Origin: Bacteroidales bacterium UBA4363
Lineage (GTDB): Bacteria; Bacteroidota; Bacteroidia; Bacteroidales; Paludibacteraceae
Reading direction: 5' to 3'
DNA: 9,103 nt
Assembly: GCA_002393965.1 (NCBI GenBank)
Contig: DGSL01000015.1
Location: forward strand, 1 to 9,103
Shown piece after piece: positions 1 through 6,578 of the stretch (position 1 is its first letter; each line of letters starts with the position of its first letter). The notes under the pieces were generated by a model. It did no database searches. It was not told the DNA's origin and saw nothing but the letters and a program-made list of their open reading frames with translations. The translations under genes and the position numbers were made by a program.

Positions 1-44
1 TGAAACAAGACAAAAATAGTCCCATCGGGACGTCAGAATACAGG

Positions 45-62
45 CAGGGGTTTCAACCCCTG
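45..62. other. short GC-rich hairpin
   Basis: CAGGGGT (45-51) pairs with ACCCCTG (56-62) around a 4-nt loop. An alternative pairing uses ATACAGG (38-44) with CCTGTAT (59-65). Neither strand has a T-run after the stem, so it is not a convincing intrinsic terminator. A 5-bp hairpin GTCCC/GGGAC lies just before it (19-31). They could belong to the 3' end of a transcript entering from the left. Confidence 0.4.
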
Positions 63-131
63 TATAAAACGCATCTTCCGCTCAGAACTCCGTAGGAGCG
101 TCATCCCCCTCCATCCTCCCTCCATCCCCAG

Positions 132-340
132 TCATAACACATAGACAAAACATAGTTGTAACATAGACGAAACACACATAAAACACACATAAGATATAGA
201 TAAGATATAGATAAAGCATAGTTATAGCATAGATAAAGTATAGATAAAGTATAGATAAAGTATTGATAAAGCATAGATAAAGTATTGATAAGGCATAGAT
301 AAAATATATATAAGACATTCATAAGTCATATATAAGGCAA
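132..340. repeat. tandem array, about 19 units of 11 bp
   Basis: The sequence can be cut into consecutive 11-bp units with no indels from 132 to 340. The consensus is roughly AGATAAAGTAT. Three identical units occupy 231-263, and the units at 264, 275, 286 and 297 differ from them by one to three bases. Units toward both ends are more diverged, for example ACATAAAACAC at 176 and TCATAAGTCAT at 319. The strict spacing with conserved short A-runs suggests DNA-level duplication that has decayed from the ends inward. Since 11 is not a multiple of 3, the array is not selected as coding sequence. Pyrimidine-rich tracts lie on both sides. Confidence 0.9.
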
Positions 341-380
341 TGTTTAAACACTACCTCTCCAATGTCGCCCCACTACCTGC

Positions 381-424
381 ACTCTTGTCCTCCCTTCCTC
401 TCCCTTCCCGTCCTCTCCCTTCCT
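381..424. repeat. pyrimidine-rich tract with 13-bp direct repeat
   Basis: TCCTCTCCCTTCC occurs at 396-408 and again at 411-423, separated by CG, inside a strand that is almost entirely C and T. A similar C/T tract lies at 101-130, so the 11-bp array sits between two pyrimidine-rich blocks. Function unknown. Confidence 0.6.
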
Positions 425-461
425 AATATGATTCATAATACCATAAATAAACTGATAGCAT

Positions 462-491
462 AAAAAATGCAGCCATTTCTGACTGCATTTT
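462..491 (-). terminator. intrinsic terminator of the glycosyltransferase gene
   Basis: AAAATGCAG (464-472) pairs perfectly with CTGCATTTT (483-491), with a 10-nt loop. Read on the minus strand the 3' arm runs into TTTTTTA (467-461), the usual U-tract. It lies about 60 nt beyond the glycosyltransferase stop codon, in the right orientation to end that transcript. The plus strand also has several T residues after the stem, so it may work in both directions. Confidence 0.8.
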
Positions 492-550
492 ATGTATATT
501 TACACTAAAGAGTTATTCGGGGACAACAGGTATATAGTTCCCTCCCTAAA

Positions 551-1900
551 TTATGATAACCTTTTTCCTTTGTTGAGGCGTATCCGTGCTTCGAGTTCGA
601 TGGTGCGCAGTCGGTCTTTGTAGAGATTGTTGCGGTTCACCTGTTCGACAGAGAGGCTTGCATCGGAGTTCCCTCCCCATCGCCGGCATAGGTAAAGGGA
701 CTCGTAGATGCGCCCTATCCTCCATTCGCGGCTGATGCGCAACCCCATGGCATAGTCTTCTCCGTAGGAGGTGTTGGGCAGTGGGTTCGATCGCAGATAA
801 CAGGTCCGGAATGCACGTGGAGCACCCAGTCCGTTGATGCGCAACGCATTGTTTGGCCCGTTCTCTTCGGACCATTCTTTATGTGCGATCAGTCCGGGCT
901 TAATTTCGTTCATTTGGAAATCGGTCATGGTATAGGCACCGATCAGCATGACACATTTTTCCTTGCGGAAATGGTCAACGATACGTTGAAGCGTATCTTC
1001 TCCCGAGTATAGGTCGTCACTGTCGAGTTGAACGGCATAGCGTCCGCATGCCGAGCTTCGGATACCCTCGTTCCAGCACCCACCGATACCCAGGTCGTGG
1101 CGTTCGGGTATGATATGCGTCAATCGATTGTCCTCAGATCGAAGTTGGTCGATCAGTAGTGGCGTATGGTCGGTCGAGTGGTTGTCGATGACAATGACGT
1201 TGAATGGGAAGTCGGTTTTCTGACTCAGTGCCGAGCGGACCGCGTCAGTTATTGTCGCTTCACGGTTGCGTACGGGAATGATGACGCTGGCCTCTACGGG
1301 ATAGGTGTCCGAGTCCTCCTCGGCTTCTTGCGCCTTCTTTACCAGGGCGTTCAAAGCCCGCAGATGTTCGGTGCAGGCTCTCTCCATCTCCTTCTGTACT
1401 TCTGCATTGCGTGGATTGACGTAGTCGAACTGTTTCTCTCCGCTGGCCCTCGTGTCTTCTTCGCTTTCCGTGTATAGGGTTTCATTGAGGTGGAAGGCTT
1501 GTCCCATTCGGGTCAGGCGCAGTCGCGCATCGTACAGGGCAGCATACTGAAAGTTACTTTCCGATTCCCGTACGGCCCGCTTGAGTTTGGCGGCATCGAC
1601 CATCTTTACGGCTCCGAAGTCGAAATCGTCACGGAGGCTCCCCTTCTGATAATCGATGGTAGGATGAGGCTGTGGCATGTCCTTGCCCTCTGTGACGGTC
1701 TGGTAGTCACTATAGAGAAATGCGGCATGGGTGTCTTCCATCACCTGCACCATCCGGCGAATGGCATTCTGACCCCATTGGATGAGATGAATCTCCTTTG
1801 TCACCAGCAGCACATAGCCGTTGCCGAGAGTCTCGACTCTCTGGCGAAGTTTTTGGGAGGAACAGAGTTTCGGTAGGACGATAAGTTCAACGTTTTTCAT
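551..1900 (-). CDS. family 2 glycosyltransferase with extra N-terminal half
   Basis: A 449-residue protein predicted to transfer a sugar from a nucleotide-sugar donor. The C-terminal half is a recognisable GT-A family 2 domain: the strand [11 protein letters not shown] (204-214), the donor-binding segment [10 protein letters not shown] (235-244), the metal-binding DxD-type motif LDSDDLY (292-298) and a GED motif (380-382), the usual position of the catalytic base. The first 150 residues look like the back half of a second GT-A domain, with YSDY at 63-66 and a YDARLRL...LNETLY stretch at 123-143, but have no nucleotide-binding N-terminal strand. Residues 165-200 are charged and may be a helical linker. 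No membrane segment or signal peptide is seen, so it is probably cytosolic. The start ATG is the first in frame. It stands alone on its strand between a terminator and a divergent spacer. The acceptor is unknown; surface polysaccharide or protein glycosylation is possible. Confidence 0.88.
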   Translation of the reverse strand: MKNVELIVLPKLCSSQKLRQRVETLGNGYVLLVTKEIHLIQWGQNAIRRMVQVMEDTHAAFLYSDYQTVTEGKDMPQPHPTIDYQKGSLRDDFDFGAVKMVDAAKLKRAVRESESNFQYAALYDARLRLTRMGQAFHLNETLYTESEEDTRASGEKQFDYVNPRNAEVQKEMERACTEHLRALNALVKKAQEAEEDSDTYPVEASVIIPVRNREATITDAVRSALSQKTDFPFNVIVIDNHSTDHTPLLIDQLRSEDNRLTHIIPERHDLGIGGCWNEGIRSSACGRYAVQLDSDDLYSGEDTLQRIVDHFRKEKCVMLIGAYTMTDFQMNEIKPGLIAHKEWSEENGPNNALRINGLGAPRAFRTCYLRSNPLPNTSYGEDYAMGLRISREWRIGRIYESLYLCRRWGGNSDASLSVEQVNRNNLYKDRLRTIELEARIRLNKGKRLS

Positions 1901-2256
1901 GGTTATGGTTTTTCAGAGAGCTGTTTATAATATACTTAGACGATGGGTGAAGGAGATGGCAGTAAAAAAAATAGCCTGCGTAAAAGGAACAGAGTGGAAT
2001 GCTGATGTGTAAAGCTACAAAAAAATGCGGATGATTTTTTGCGTTATCGCTGTTTTTTCTTTTACTTTATGCATTATTATGCGATTCTTTTGTTTGCGGC
2101 CGATAACGCTCCGTCCTGTACGGAAAAGGTCTATTGAAAATAAACGGATTCCCTTTCTGTCACGTACGTCGGAGCGAAAAAAAGTCAGGCTCCGGTTCTT
2201 TAGTGTAAGGACGTAATGAATCGGATTGAATATGTTGAAAATAAGAAAAACACGTT
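1901..2256. other. 356-bp divergent spacer
   Basis: This lies between the divergent starts of the glycosyltransferase and the sugar kinase and must contain both leaders. Short frames here (for example 2025-2216, a Lys/Arg-rich peptide with a hydrophobic start) have no supporting feature. Visible structure: a 9-bp inverted repeat GCGTTATCG (2041-2049) with CGATAACGC (2101-2109), a 6-bp hairpin CGGAGC/GCTCCG (2170-2175 and 2189-2194), several T-runs, and a 19-nt match to the repeat at the right edge of the window (2123-2141). No full TAnnTTTG match was found; TTCTTTTG at 2085-2092 on the plus strand is a 7-of-8 match and only a weak promoter candidate for the kinase. Confidence 0.6.
2123..2141 (+). 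repeat. partial copy of intergenic repeat (right end only)
   Basis: GAAAAGGTCTATTGAAAAT matches 9084-9102 at 18 of 19 positions. The left end and hairpin core of the full element (see 4769-4847 and 9026-9103) are not recognisable upstream here. It lies 115 nt before the kinase start, in the same orientation on the plus strand. It may be a decayed remnant or a shared short motif. Confidence 0.45.
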
Positions 2257-3138
2257 ATGATCTTAATTGCTGACAGCGGATCTACCAAGACTCACTGGTG
2301 TCTGTACGACCCGAAAAGCGAAACCAAAATAAAAGAGCTACACACGAACGGCATCAACCCGTTTTATCAGACGGAAGTACAGATTGCGGATGAGGTGTTC
2401 ACAAACGTTCATAGCAAACTGCCCGTCTATGAGATTGACTCTATTTTCTTCTACGGAGCGGGATGCGCTTTTCCTGAAAAGAAGGAGACCGTCTACAAGG
2501 CAATCTCCATTTCTTTTCCCGGGATAAAAATAGAGGTTCACAGCGACATGGACGGAGCAGCGCGCGCGTTGCTCGGACGGAATGCCGGTATTGCCTGTAT
2601 TTTAGGAACAGGGTCGAACTCCTGCTACTATGACGGGTCGAAAATCATTTCGAACGTCTCTCCGTTAGGCTTTATTCTCGGAGACGAGGGCAGTGGCGCG
2701 GTGTTGGGTAAGTTGTTGGTGGCGGACTTGTTGAAGCACCAGCTGTCGAAGGAACTGGAAGAGCGGTTCTTCGATGAGACGGGGCTTACGGTACCGGAGA
2801 TCATGGACGGAGTCTATCGCAAGCCATTCCCTAATCGTTTTCTGGCTTCCCTATCGTATTTCCTTGAAAATCATAAGGACCATCCGGACATCCATCGACT
2901 CATTGTCGGATCCTTCCGTTCTTTCTTCGTGCGGAACGTATTCCAGTATGACCACTTTCGCGAGAGTGAGATACATTTCATAGGCTCTATCGCCTTTCTC
3001 TTTGAGTCCGAGTTGCGAGAGGCGGCATCACTGGAAGGAATTCAGGTCGCCTCGGTTGTGCGGTCCCCGATGGATGGTCTCATAACCTATCATCAGCCAC
3101 CCAAAAGGAATCTGTGGGATTACAACGTGTCAGATTAA
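2257..3138 (+). CDS. BadF/BadG-family ATPase, probable N-acetylhexosamine kinase
   Basis: A 293-residue member of the ASKHA (actin-like ATPase) superfamily, BadF/BadG/BcrA/BcrD type. The phosphate-1 loop is DSGSTKT (6-12), the phosphate-2 loop GTGSNS (117-122), and the adenosine-side motif GDEGSGA (142-148). HSDMDGAARAL (95-105) contains the acidic residue (D97) expected to act as base on the sugar hydroxyl. Length suits the cytosolic single-domain kinases of this family, which in Bacteroidota include GlcNAc- and MurNAc-type kinases; the 2-hydroxyacyl-CoA dehydratase activators of the same family carry Fe-S cysteine motifs that I do not see here. Substrate is therefore inferred, possibly amino sugars from cell-wall recycling. 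The start follows an A-rich leader and gives the canonical MILIADSGSTKT N-terminus. It is monocistronic, with its own strong terminator. Confidence 0.87.
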   Translation: MILIADSGSTKTHWCLYDPKSETKIKELHTNGINPFYQTEVQIADEVFTNVHSKLPVYEIDSIFFYGAGCAFPEKKETVYKAISISFPGIKIEVHSDMDGAARALLGRNAGIACILGTGSNSCYYDGSKIISNVSPLGFILGDEGSGAVLGKLLVADLLKHQLSKELEERFFDETGLTVPEIMDGVYRKPFPNRFLASLSYFLENHKDHPDIHRLIVGSFRSFFVRNVFQYDHFRESEIHFIGSIAFLFESELREAASLEGIQVASVVRSPMDGLITYHQPPKRNLWDYNVSD

Positions 3139-3177
3139 AATGAAGGAGTTTCTGTTTAGTCAGAGTTTGACAGATAT

Positions 3178-3219
3178 CAAGCGAGGATGTCCCTGATGGA
3201 GCATCCTCGCTTGGCTTTT
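3178..3219 (+). terminator. strong intrinsic terminator after the sugar kinase
   Basis: CAAGCGAGGATG (3178-3189) pairs perfectly with CATCCTCGCTTG (3202-3213) around a 12-nt loop, then GCTTTTA follows. The stem is 12 bp and starts 39 nt after the kinase stop codon. The minus strand has no T-run after the stem, so it mainly ends plus-strand transcription, protecting the convergent ilv operon. Confidence 0.88.
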
Positions 3220-3254
3220 ACAATAGATCCTACATCTCCCGCCCCTTCCGGACG

Positions 3255-3286
3255 AAAAAAAAAGATAATCTTCTTTCCGTGTTATC
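3255..3286 (-). terminator. possible terminator of the ilv operon
   Basis: On the minus strand a weak A/T-rich stem (GATAA with TTATC; plus-strand positions 3282-3286 and 3264-3268) is followed at once by nine T residues (3263-3255). It lies about 30-60 nt after the thioesterase stop codon. The T-run is strong but the stem is only 5 bp, so this is a modest candidate. Confidence 0.42.
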
Positions 3287-3313
3287 GGGCGTGACGTGAT
3301 CGAGTGTCTTTCG

Positions 3314-4075
3314 TCATGATTCTTTCCCGTCAAAGACGAAACGCATGCGGCAGATGGACGTGTTATTAGCTGCGTTCTTCAGGTCTACGACATTATCCGG
3401 TGACTTGCAGAAGTGGATGTTCATGCCATAGGTGCCTTCCGATAGAAACACAACTTCCATTTGTCGGACGTGCGTACCGCTGAGTAGTTCGTCGCTGTAG
3501 AGGTTTAAGGCATGTTCCACCAGTTTGGCTGAGTTGAAATGGTGGTTGATGTCGATATCGCCGTACTTCGGACTGTAGGTCAGTACCGGTGGCAGGTCCA
3601 CGCTCGGGATGCGGGAGAGTTTCGGAACCTGGAAGTTCGGGTCGCGATCGACTATCATCCGTGTGATTTTCCCGTTCTGGATGGTGGGAAGGTCTGCCGG
3701 ACGACGGGTCTTATAGTCAATGGCAGCCCAGAATGCCTGAGCACGAACGATGTAGGCTCCGTCTTTGTCCAGGATGGCAAAATTACGTTGCGTGAAATAG
3801 TGGTCCACATTGGAAATCCATGTATAGAGCATGACGCGTTCGTCGTGGACCGGTGCCCGTTCGATGTAGATCCCCATTCGTGAAACGACCCAGGCTTTCT
3901 GTATGGTCTCCATGAAACTGAAACCGAAACCGTTCTCCTCAGCATGGTCGGTAGAGGCATGAAGAAGATGTGAGACGATATCCTGTAGGGGAGCAGTACC
4001 GTTGATGTCGCAGTTGGCTGGTTCGATGATCAGCGGAAAGCGTCCGAGTAGTTGGGTTTGATCAAGAGATGGCAT
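3314..4075 (-). CDS. acyl-ACP thioesterase
   Basis: A 253-residue double hot-dog enzyme that hydrolyses acyl-ACP to free fatty acid, related to plant FatA/FatB and bacterial acyl-ACP thioesterases. The N-terminal hot dog covers about 10-135 with the usual SFMETIQKAWVVSRM start; the C-terminal one begins near 165. The active-site segment YGDIDINHHFN (171-181) gives D175, N177 and H179, matching the Asp-Asn-His of the FatB catalytic set; E213 lies 34 residues after the His, the spacing I recall for the FatB Glu. No signal peptide or membrane segment. Its ATG follows the ilvN stop by 4 nt, so it is the fourth gene of the ilv operon and probably translationally coupled to ilvN. The link to branched-chain amino acids hints at release or turnover of branched-chain acyl-ACP, but that is inference. 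Confidence 0.9.
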   Translation of the reverse strand: MPSLDQTQLLGRFPLIIEPANCDINGTAPLQDIVSHLLHASTDHAEENGFGFSFMETIQKAWVVSRMGIYIERAPVHDERVMLYTWISNVDHYFTQRNFAILDKDGAYIVRAQAFWAAIDYKTRRPADLPTIQNGKITRMIVDRDPNFQVPKLSRIPSVDLPPVLTYSPKYGDIDINHHFNSAKLVEHALNLYSDELLSGTHVRQMEVVFLSEGTYGMNIHFCKSPDNVVDLKNAANNTSICRMRFVFDGKES

Positions 4076-4079
4076 GGCT

Positions 4080-4673
4080 TCAGTCGGTGAGGGTGGTGTC
4101 CTTGACGGTTTGATTGTTCTTTCGGCGCGCGATGGACTTCTCGCGTTCGGCGAGCATGTCGGAGAGACGCTCCACTTTCGATCGGGTGATGGCTACGCGT
4201 CCGGAACGGATGAACTGAAGCACTCCGACGGTCTTGCTCAGGTCCTCGAAGAGTTTCTGCGTTTCGTCGTAGAGACCGGTCTTCTGGAAAACGACGGCGT
4301 TGTCTGTGATTTCCAGGACGGTGATGTCGTGGTCGCGGATCAGCGACTCGATCGAGCCTTTTTCAAGGATGTGCTTGGTGGCAATCTTGTAGAGGGCAAT
4401 CTCCTGATAGACCAGTTCGTCATCCGTGTTGTAGTAGGCTTTCAGGATGTCGATGCGCTTGTCAATTTGCTTGACAACCTTTTCGATGGTTTCGTGGTCG
4501 CTGTACGTGGTGATGGTGAATTTGTGGATACCCTTCAGAGCGGAAGGAGAGACGGAAAGAGTCTCAATGTTGAGTTGCCGCCGATTCAGGATAATCGTTA
4601 TTTGATTGAGCAATCCCACGCGGTTTTCCGAGAAAACCGTGATCGTATAAAGTGTTTTATTGTTATTCTCCAT
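4080..4673 (-). CDS. ilvN: acetolactate synthase small (regulatory) subunit
   Basis: A 197-residue regulatory subunit that stabilises the catalytic subunit IlvB and confers feedback inhibition by valine and related end products. An N-terminal ACT domain covers about 8-80, with the ligand-loop region SENRVGLLNQI (15-25) and the NIETLSVSP strand (35-43). A second ALS-type C-terminal domain covers about 85-165. Beyond it a Lys/Arg/Glu-rich tail of about 30 residues makes the protein longer than E. coli IlvH (163 residues). The gene follows ilvB after a 179-nt gap, unusually long inside this operon and containing the structured repeat at 4769-4847. Its TGA stop lies 4 nt before the thioesterase ATG. 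The start is chosen as the first ATG before the ACT domain. Confidence 0.94.
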   Translation of the reverse strand: MENNNKTLYTITVFSENRVGLLNQITIILNRRQLNIETLSVSPSALKGIHKFTITTYSDHETIEKVVKQIDKRIDILKAYYNTDDELVYQEIALYKIATKHILEKGSIESLIRDHDITVLEITDNAVVFQKTGLYDETQKLFEDLSKTVGVLQFIRSGRVAITRSKVERLSDMLAEREKSIARRKNNQTVKDTTLTD

Positions 4674-4768
4674 TGTGAGATGGTTTATTGTCTATGGTCC
4701 TTTTTTCTCTTTTGACCTCGAACGAAAGTTTTTTACGTCCGGTCTGAGTACGTGAGAACCTTCCTTAT

Positions 4769-4847
4769 GAACCTTTTTGTTAAGCCAGATGAGCAAAGTC
4801 AAACTTGTTTGAACTTTGCCATGGCGAAAAAAGGACTAATGAAATTG
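4769..4847. repeat. structured intergenic repeat, copy 1
   Basis: This element fills most of the ilvB-ilvN gap, starting 5 nt after the ilvB stop codon (minus-strand sense). Against the copy at 9026-9103, the left end is 17 of 18 identical (4769-4786 versus 9026-9043) and the right end 21 of 24 (4824-4847 versus 9080-9103). Nested stems can form: CCTTTTT/AAAAAGG (4772-4778, 4828-4834), GCC/GGC (4784-4786, 4823-4825), GCAAAG/CTTTGC (4793-4798, 4814-4819) and TCAAAC/GTTTGA (4799-4804, 4807-4812), with one bulged base at 4813. Neither strand has a T-run after the inner hairpin, so it is not a standard terminator. It may affect mRNA processing, stability or the ilvB:ilvN ratio. Confidence 0.72.
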
Positions 4848-4852
4848 AACGC

Positions 4853-6547
4853 TTATTTCTCCAGCATGACGTCCGTGACGTTGGCTCCTGCCGGTGTCAT
4901 TGGGTACACCATACCCATCTGTTCGCATTCGGCAACGAGAAGGAACGCTTTGTCGTCGCTGAACATGTCCTGAATGGTCTTGTCCAGATCCTCTCTTCTC
5001 TCCACTCGCGCGGTGCGGATACCGTAGGCCTCTGCGATTTTGCAGAAGTCGGGATTGGCCATGTCGGTAAACGAATAGCGTTGGTGGTTGAACAGCTCCT
5101 GCCATTGGCGAACCATGCCCAGTTTGTTGTTGTTGAGCAGTATGATTTTCACGCCTATGGAGTCCTGCATGATAGTGCCGAATTCCTCCAAGGTCATCTG
5201 CAGTCCGCCATCACCCAGAAACAGGCATACGCGTCGTTCGGGGGCGCCTATCTTGGCTCCTAACGCGGCCGGTATGCCGTAGCCCATGGTCCCGAGTCCG
5301 CCGGAGGTGATGTTGCTCCGCGTCTTTCCGAAACGGAAATAACGCGACCCCATCATCTGGTTCTGACCGACATCGGTTACCAGTACGGCGTCTCTGCCAG
5401 CCAGGTCGGAAACATGTCGGACCACTTCACCCATGTGCAGTGGACCTTGGGATGGCTCCACTTCCTTGACGTACACATGTTCGTATTCGCGTTTCTCCAA
5501 TGGGGCGAACGAGGCAATCCATTCGTCGTGGGATGCTTTTTTTACTTTCTCCGTCACCAGCGGGATCGTTTCCTTTACATTTCCCAGGACGCCTAGGGTC
5601 GGAACGACGTTCTTGCCTATTTCGCTCGGATCAATGTCGAAATGAATCACCTTTGCCTGTTTGGCATAGGTTTTCAGATTGCCGGTCACACGGTCGGAGA
5701 ATCGCATGCCGATGGCTATGAGCACGTCGCATTCGTTGGTCTTGAAGTTGGGACCTAGGTTGCCGTGCATGCCGACCATACCTTTGTAGAGAGGATAGTC
5801 CGATGGCAGTGCCGAGAGACCCAAAAGGGTCGAGGCAACTGGGATCTGTGCTTTCTCGAGCAGAGACTTTACCTCCTCTTCAGCATGGGCAAGGAGGACA
5901 CCTTGACCTATGACGGCAAGAGGTTTCTGTGCGGAGTTGATGATGCAGGCTGCCTGTTCGATGTCCTCTTCCTCTGGCTCTGGATCTGGAATATAACTGC
6001 GGATGGAGTCGCATTTCTTGTATTGGTAATCCAGCGTGTTGAGCAGGGCGTCTTTCGTGATGTCCAGGACAACGGGACCCGGACGGCCGTTGCAGGCAAT
6101 GTAGAAGGCGCGGGCAATGGCGTCGGGAATGTCTTCTGCCTTACGGATCTGGTAACTCCATTTGGTAATCGGCTGCGTCAGTCCCAGAAGGTCTGTCTCC
6201 TGAAATGCGTCGGTGCCTAAAAAAGGTGAGGCGACCTGAGCCGAGATGACAATGATAGGGGTGCTGTCCATCATGGCATCGGCAATACCCGTGATGGTAT
6301 TGGTCGCTCCCGGACCCGAAGTGACGAAAACGACTCCGGGTTTGCCACTCACGCGTGCATATCCTTCTGCTGCGTGAGCCGCTGCCTGTTCGTGACGGAC
6401 AAGGATATGGTTGAAGATCTCGCTGTAGTCGTAGAGAGCATCATAGATAGGAATGATGGCTCCACCGGGGTAACCGAAAATAGTGTCAACGCCTTCTGCC
6501 TTGAGGCTTTCCAACACGGCATAACTGCCGGTCATCTGTTTCTTCAT
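4853..6547 (-). CDS. ilvB: acetolactate synthase large (catalytic) subunit
   Basis: A 564-residue thiamine diphosphate enzyme. It condenses pyruvate with pyruvate (toward valine and leucine) or with 2-oxobutyrate (toward isoleucine). The N-terminal domain starts with GYPGGAIIP (25-33) and has the catalytic Glu in RHEQAAAHAAEGYAR (E53) and TSGPGATN (76-83). The middle FAD-binding domain covers about 190-340. The C-terminal ThDP domain carries the metal-binding GDGG...NNN motif from 445 to 474, then MVRQWQELF (478-486). The FAD domain and total length fit a biosynthetic AHAS rather than a catabolic acetolactate synthase. It lies 31 nt after ilvD and is followed by its regulatory subunit. The start is the first ATG, after an A/T-rich leader without a clear Shine-Dalgarno. 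Confidence 0.97.
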   Translation of the reverse strand: MKKQMTGSYAVLESLKAEGVDTIFGYPGGAIIPIYDALYDYSEIFNHILVRHEQAAAHAAEGYARVSGKPGVVFVTSGPGATNTITGIADAMMDSTPIIVISAQVASPFLGTDAFQETDLLGLTQPITKWSYQIRKAEDIPDAIARAFYIACNGRPGPVVLDITKDALLNTLDYQYKKCDSIRSYIPDPEPEEEDIEQAACIINSAQKPLAVIGQGVLLAHAEEEVKSLLEKAQIPVASTLLGLSALPSDYPLYKGMVGMHGNLGPNFKTNECDVLIAIGMRFSDRVTGNLKTYAKQAKVIHFDIDPSEIGKNVVPTLGVLGNVKETIPLVTEKVKKASHDEWIASFAPLEKREYEHVYVKEVEPSQGPLHMGEVVRHVSDLAGRDAVLVTDVGQNQMMGSRYFRFGKTRSNITSGGLGTMGYGIPAALGAKIGAPERRVCLFLGDGGLQMTLEEFGTIMQDSIGVKIILLNNNKLGMVRQWQELFNHQRYSFTDMANPDFCKIAEAYGIRTARVERREDLDKTIQDMFSDDKAFLLVAECEQMGMVYPMTPAGANVTDVMLEK

Positions 6548-6578
6548 TATTGATTTTTTATGAGGTGAGTTGAGTAGG

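Larger units (their letters stand above)
1..550. other. gene-free repeat-rich region at left edge
   Basis: I see no credible gene in this stretch. The open frames that cross 82-322 on the minus strand come from the 11-bp tandem array: two overlapping frames both give Tyr/Leu/Ile-rich low-complexity peptides, as any reading of the repeat would. In order the region holds a short hairpin (45-62), a C/T-rich tract (101-130), the tandem array (132-340), a 10-bp palindrome (341-350), a second C/T-rich tract with a 13-bp direct repeat (381-424) and a terminator hairpin (464-491). The TGA at positions 1-3 could be the end of a gene outside the window, but this cannot be tested here. Confidence 0.75.

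Noticed and set aside
19..65. Intrinsic terminator for a gene to the left of the window
   Set aside because: Stems are present but neither strand shows a T-run after them.
82..322. Minus-strand frames encoding Tyr/Leu/Ile-rich peptides that look like membrane proteins
   Set aside because: They are translations of the 11-bp array; two overlapping frames give similar low-complexity peptides, and there is no ribosome site or domain.
132..340. CRISPR array
   Set aside because: Units are 11 bp and contiguous, with no unique spacers and no cas genes nearby.
1166..1876. Plus-strand open frames of 103 and 128 codons
   Set aside because: They lie antisense within the glycosyltransferase, whose motifs are clear.
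2085..2096. Promoter -7 element for the sugar kinase (TTCTTTTG or TTTGTTTG)
   Set aside because: Neither fully matches TAnnTTTG, no good -33 element was seen, and the leader would be about 150 nt; kept only as a weak mention.
2025..2216. 63-codon plus-strand frame with hydrophobic start in the divergent spacer
   Set aside because: Very Arg/Lys-rich after the start, crosses inverted repeats and the partial repeat match, and has no recognisable domain; more likely chance in an A/T-rich leader.
4793..4819. Intrinsic terminator between ilvB and ilvN
   Set aside because: The hairpin is strong but no T-run follows on the minus strand, and ending transcription there would remove ilvN and the thioesterase from the operon.
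4752..5263. Plus-strand frames over the end of ilvB and the ilvB-ilvN gap
   Set aside because: Mostly antisense to ilvB, with no domain features; the gap part is explained by the repeat.
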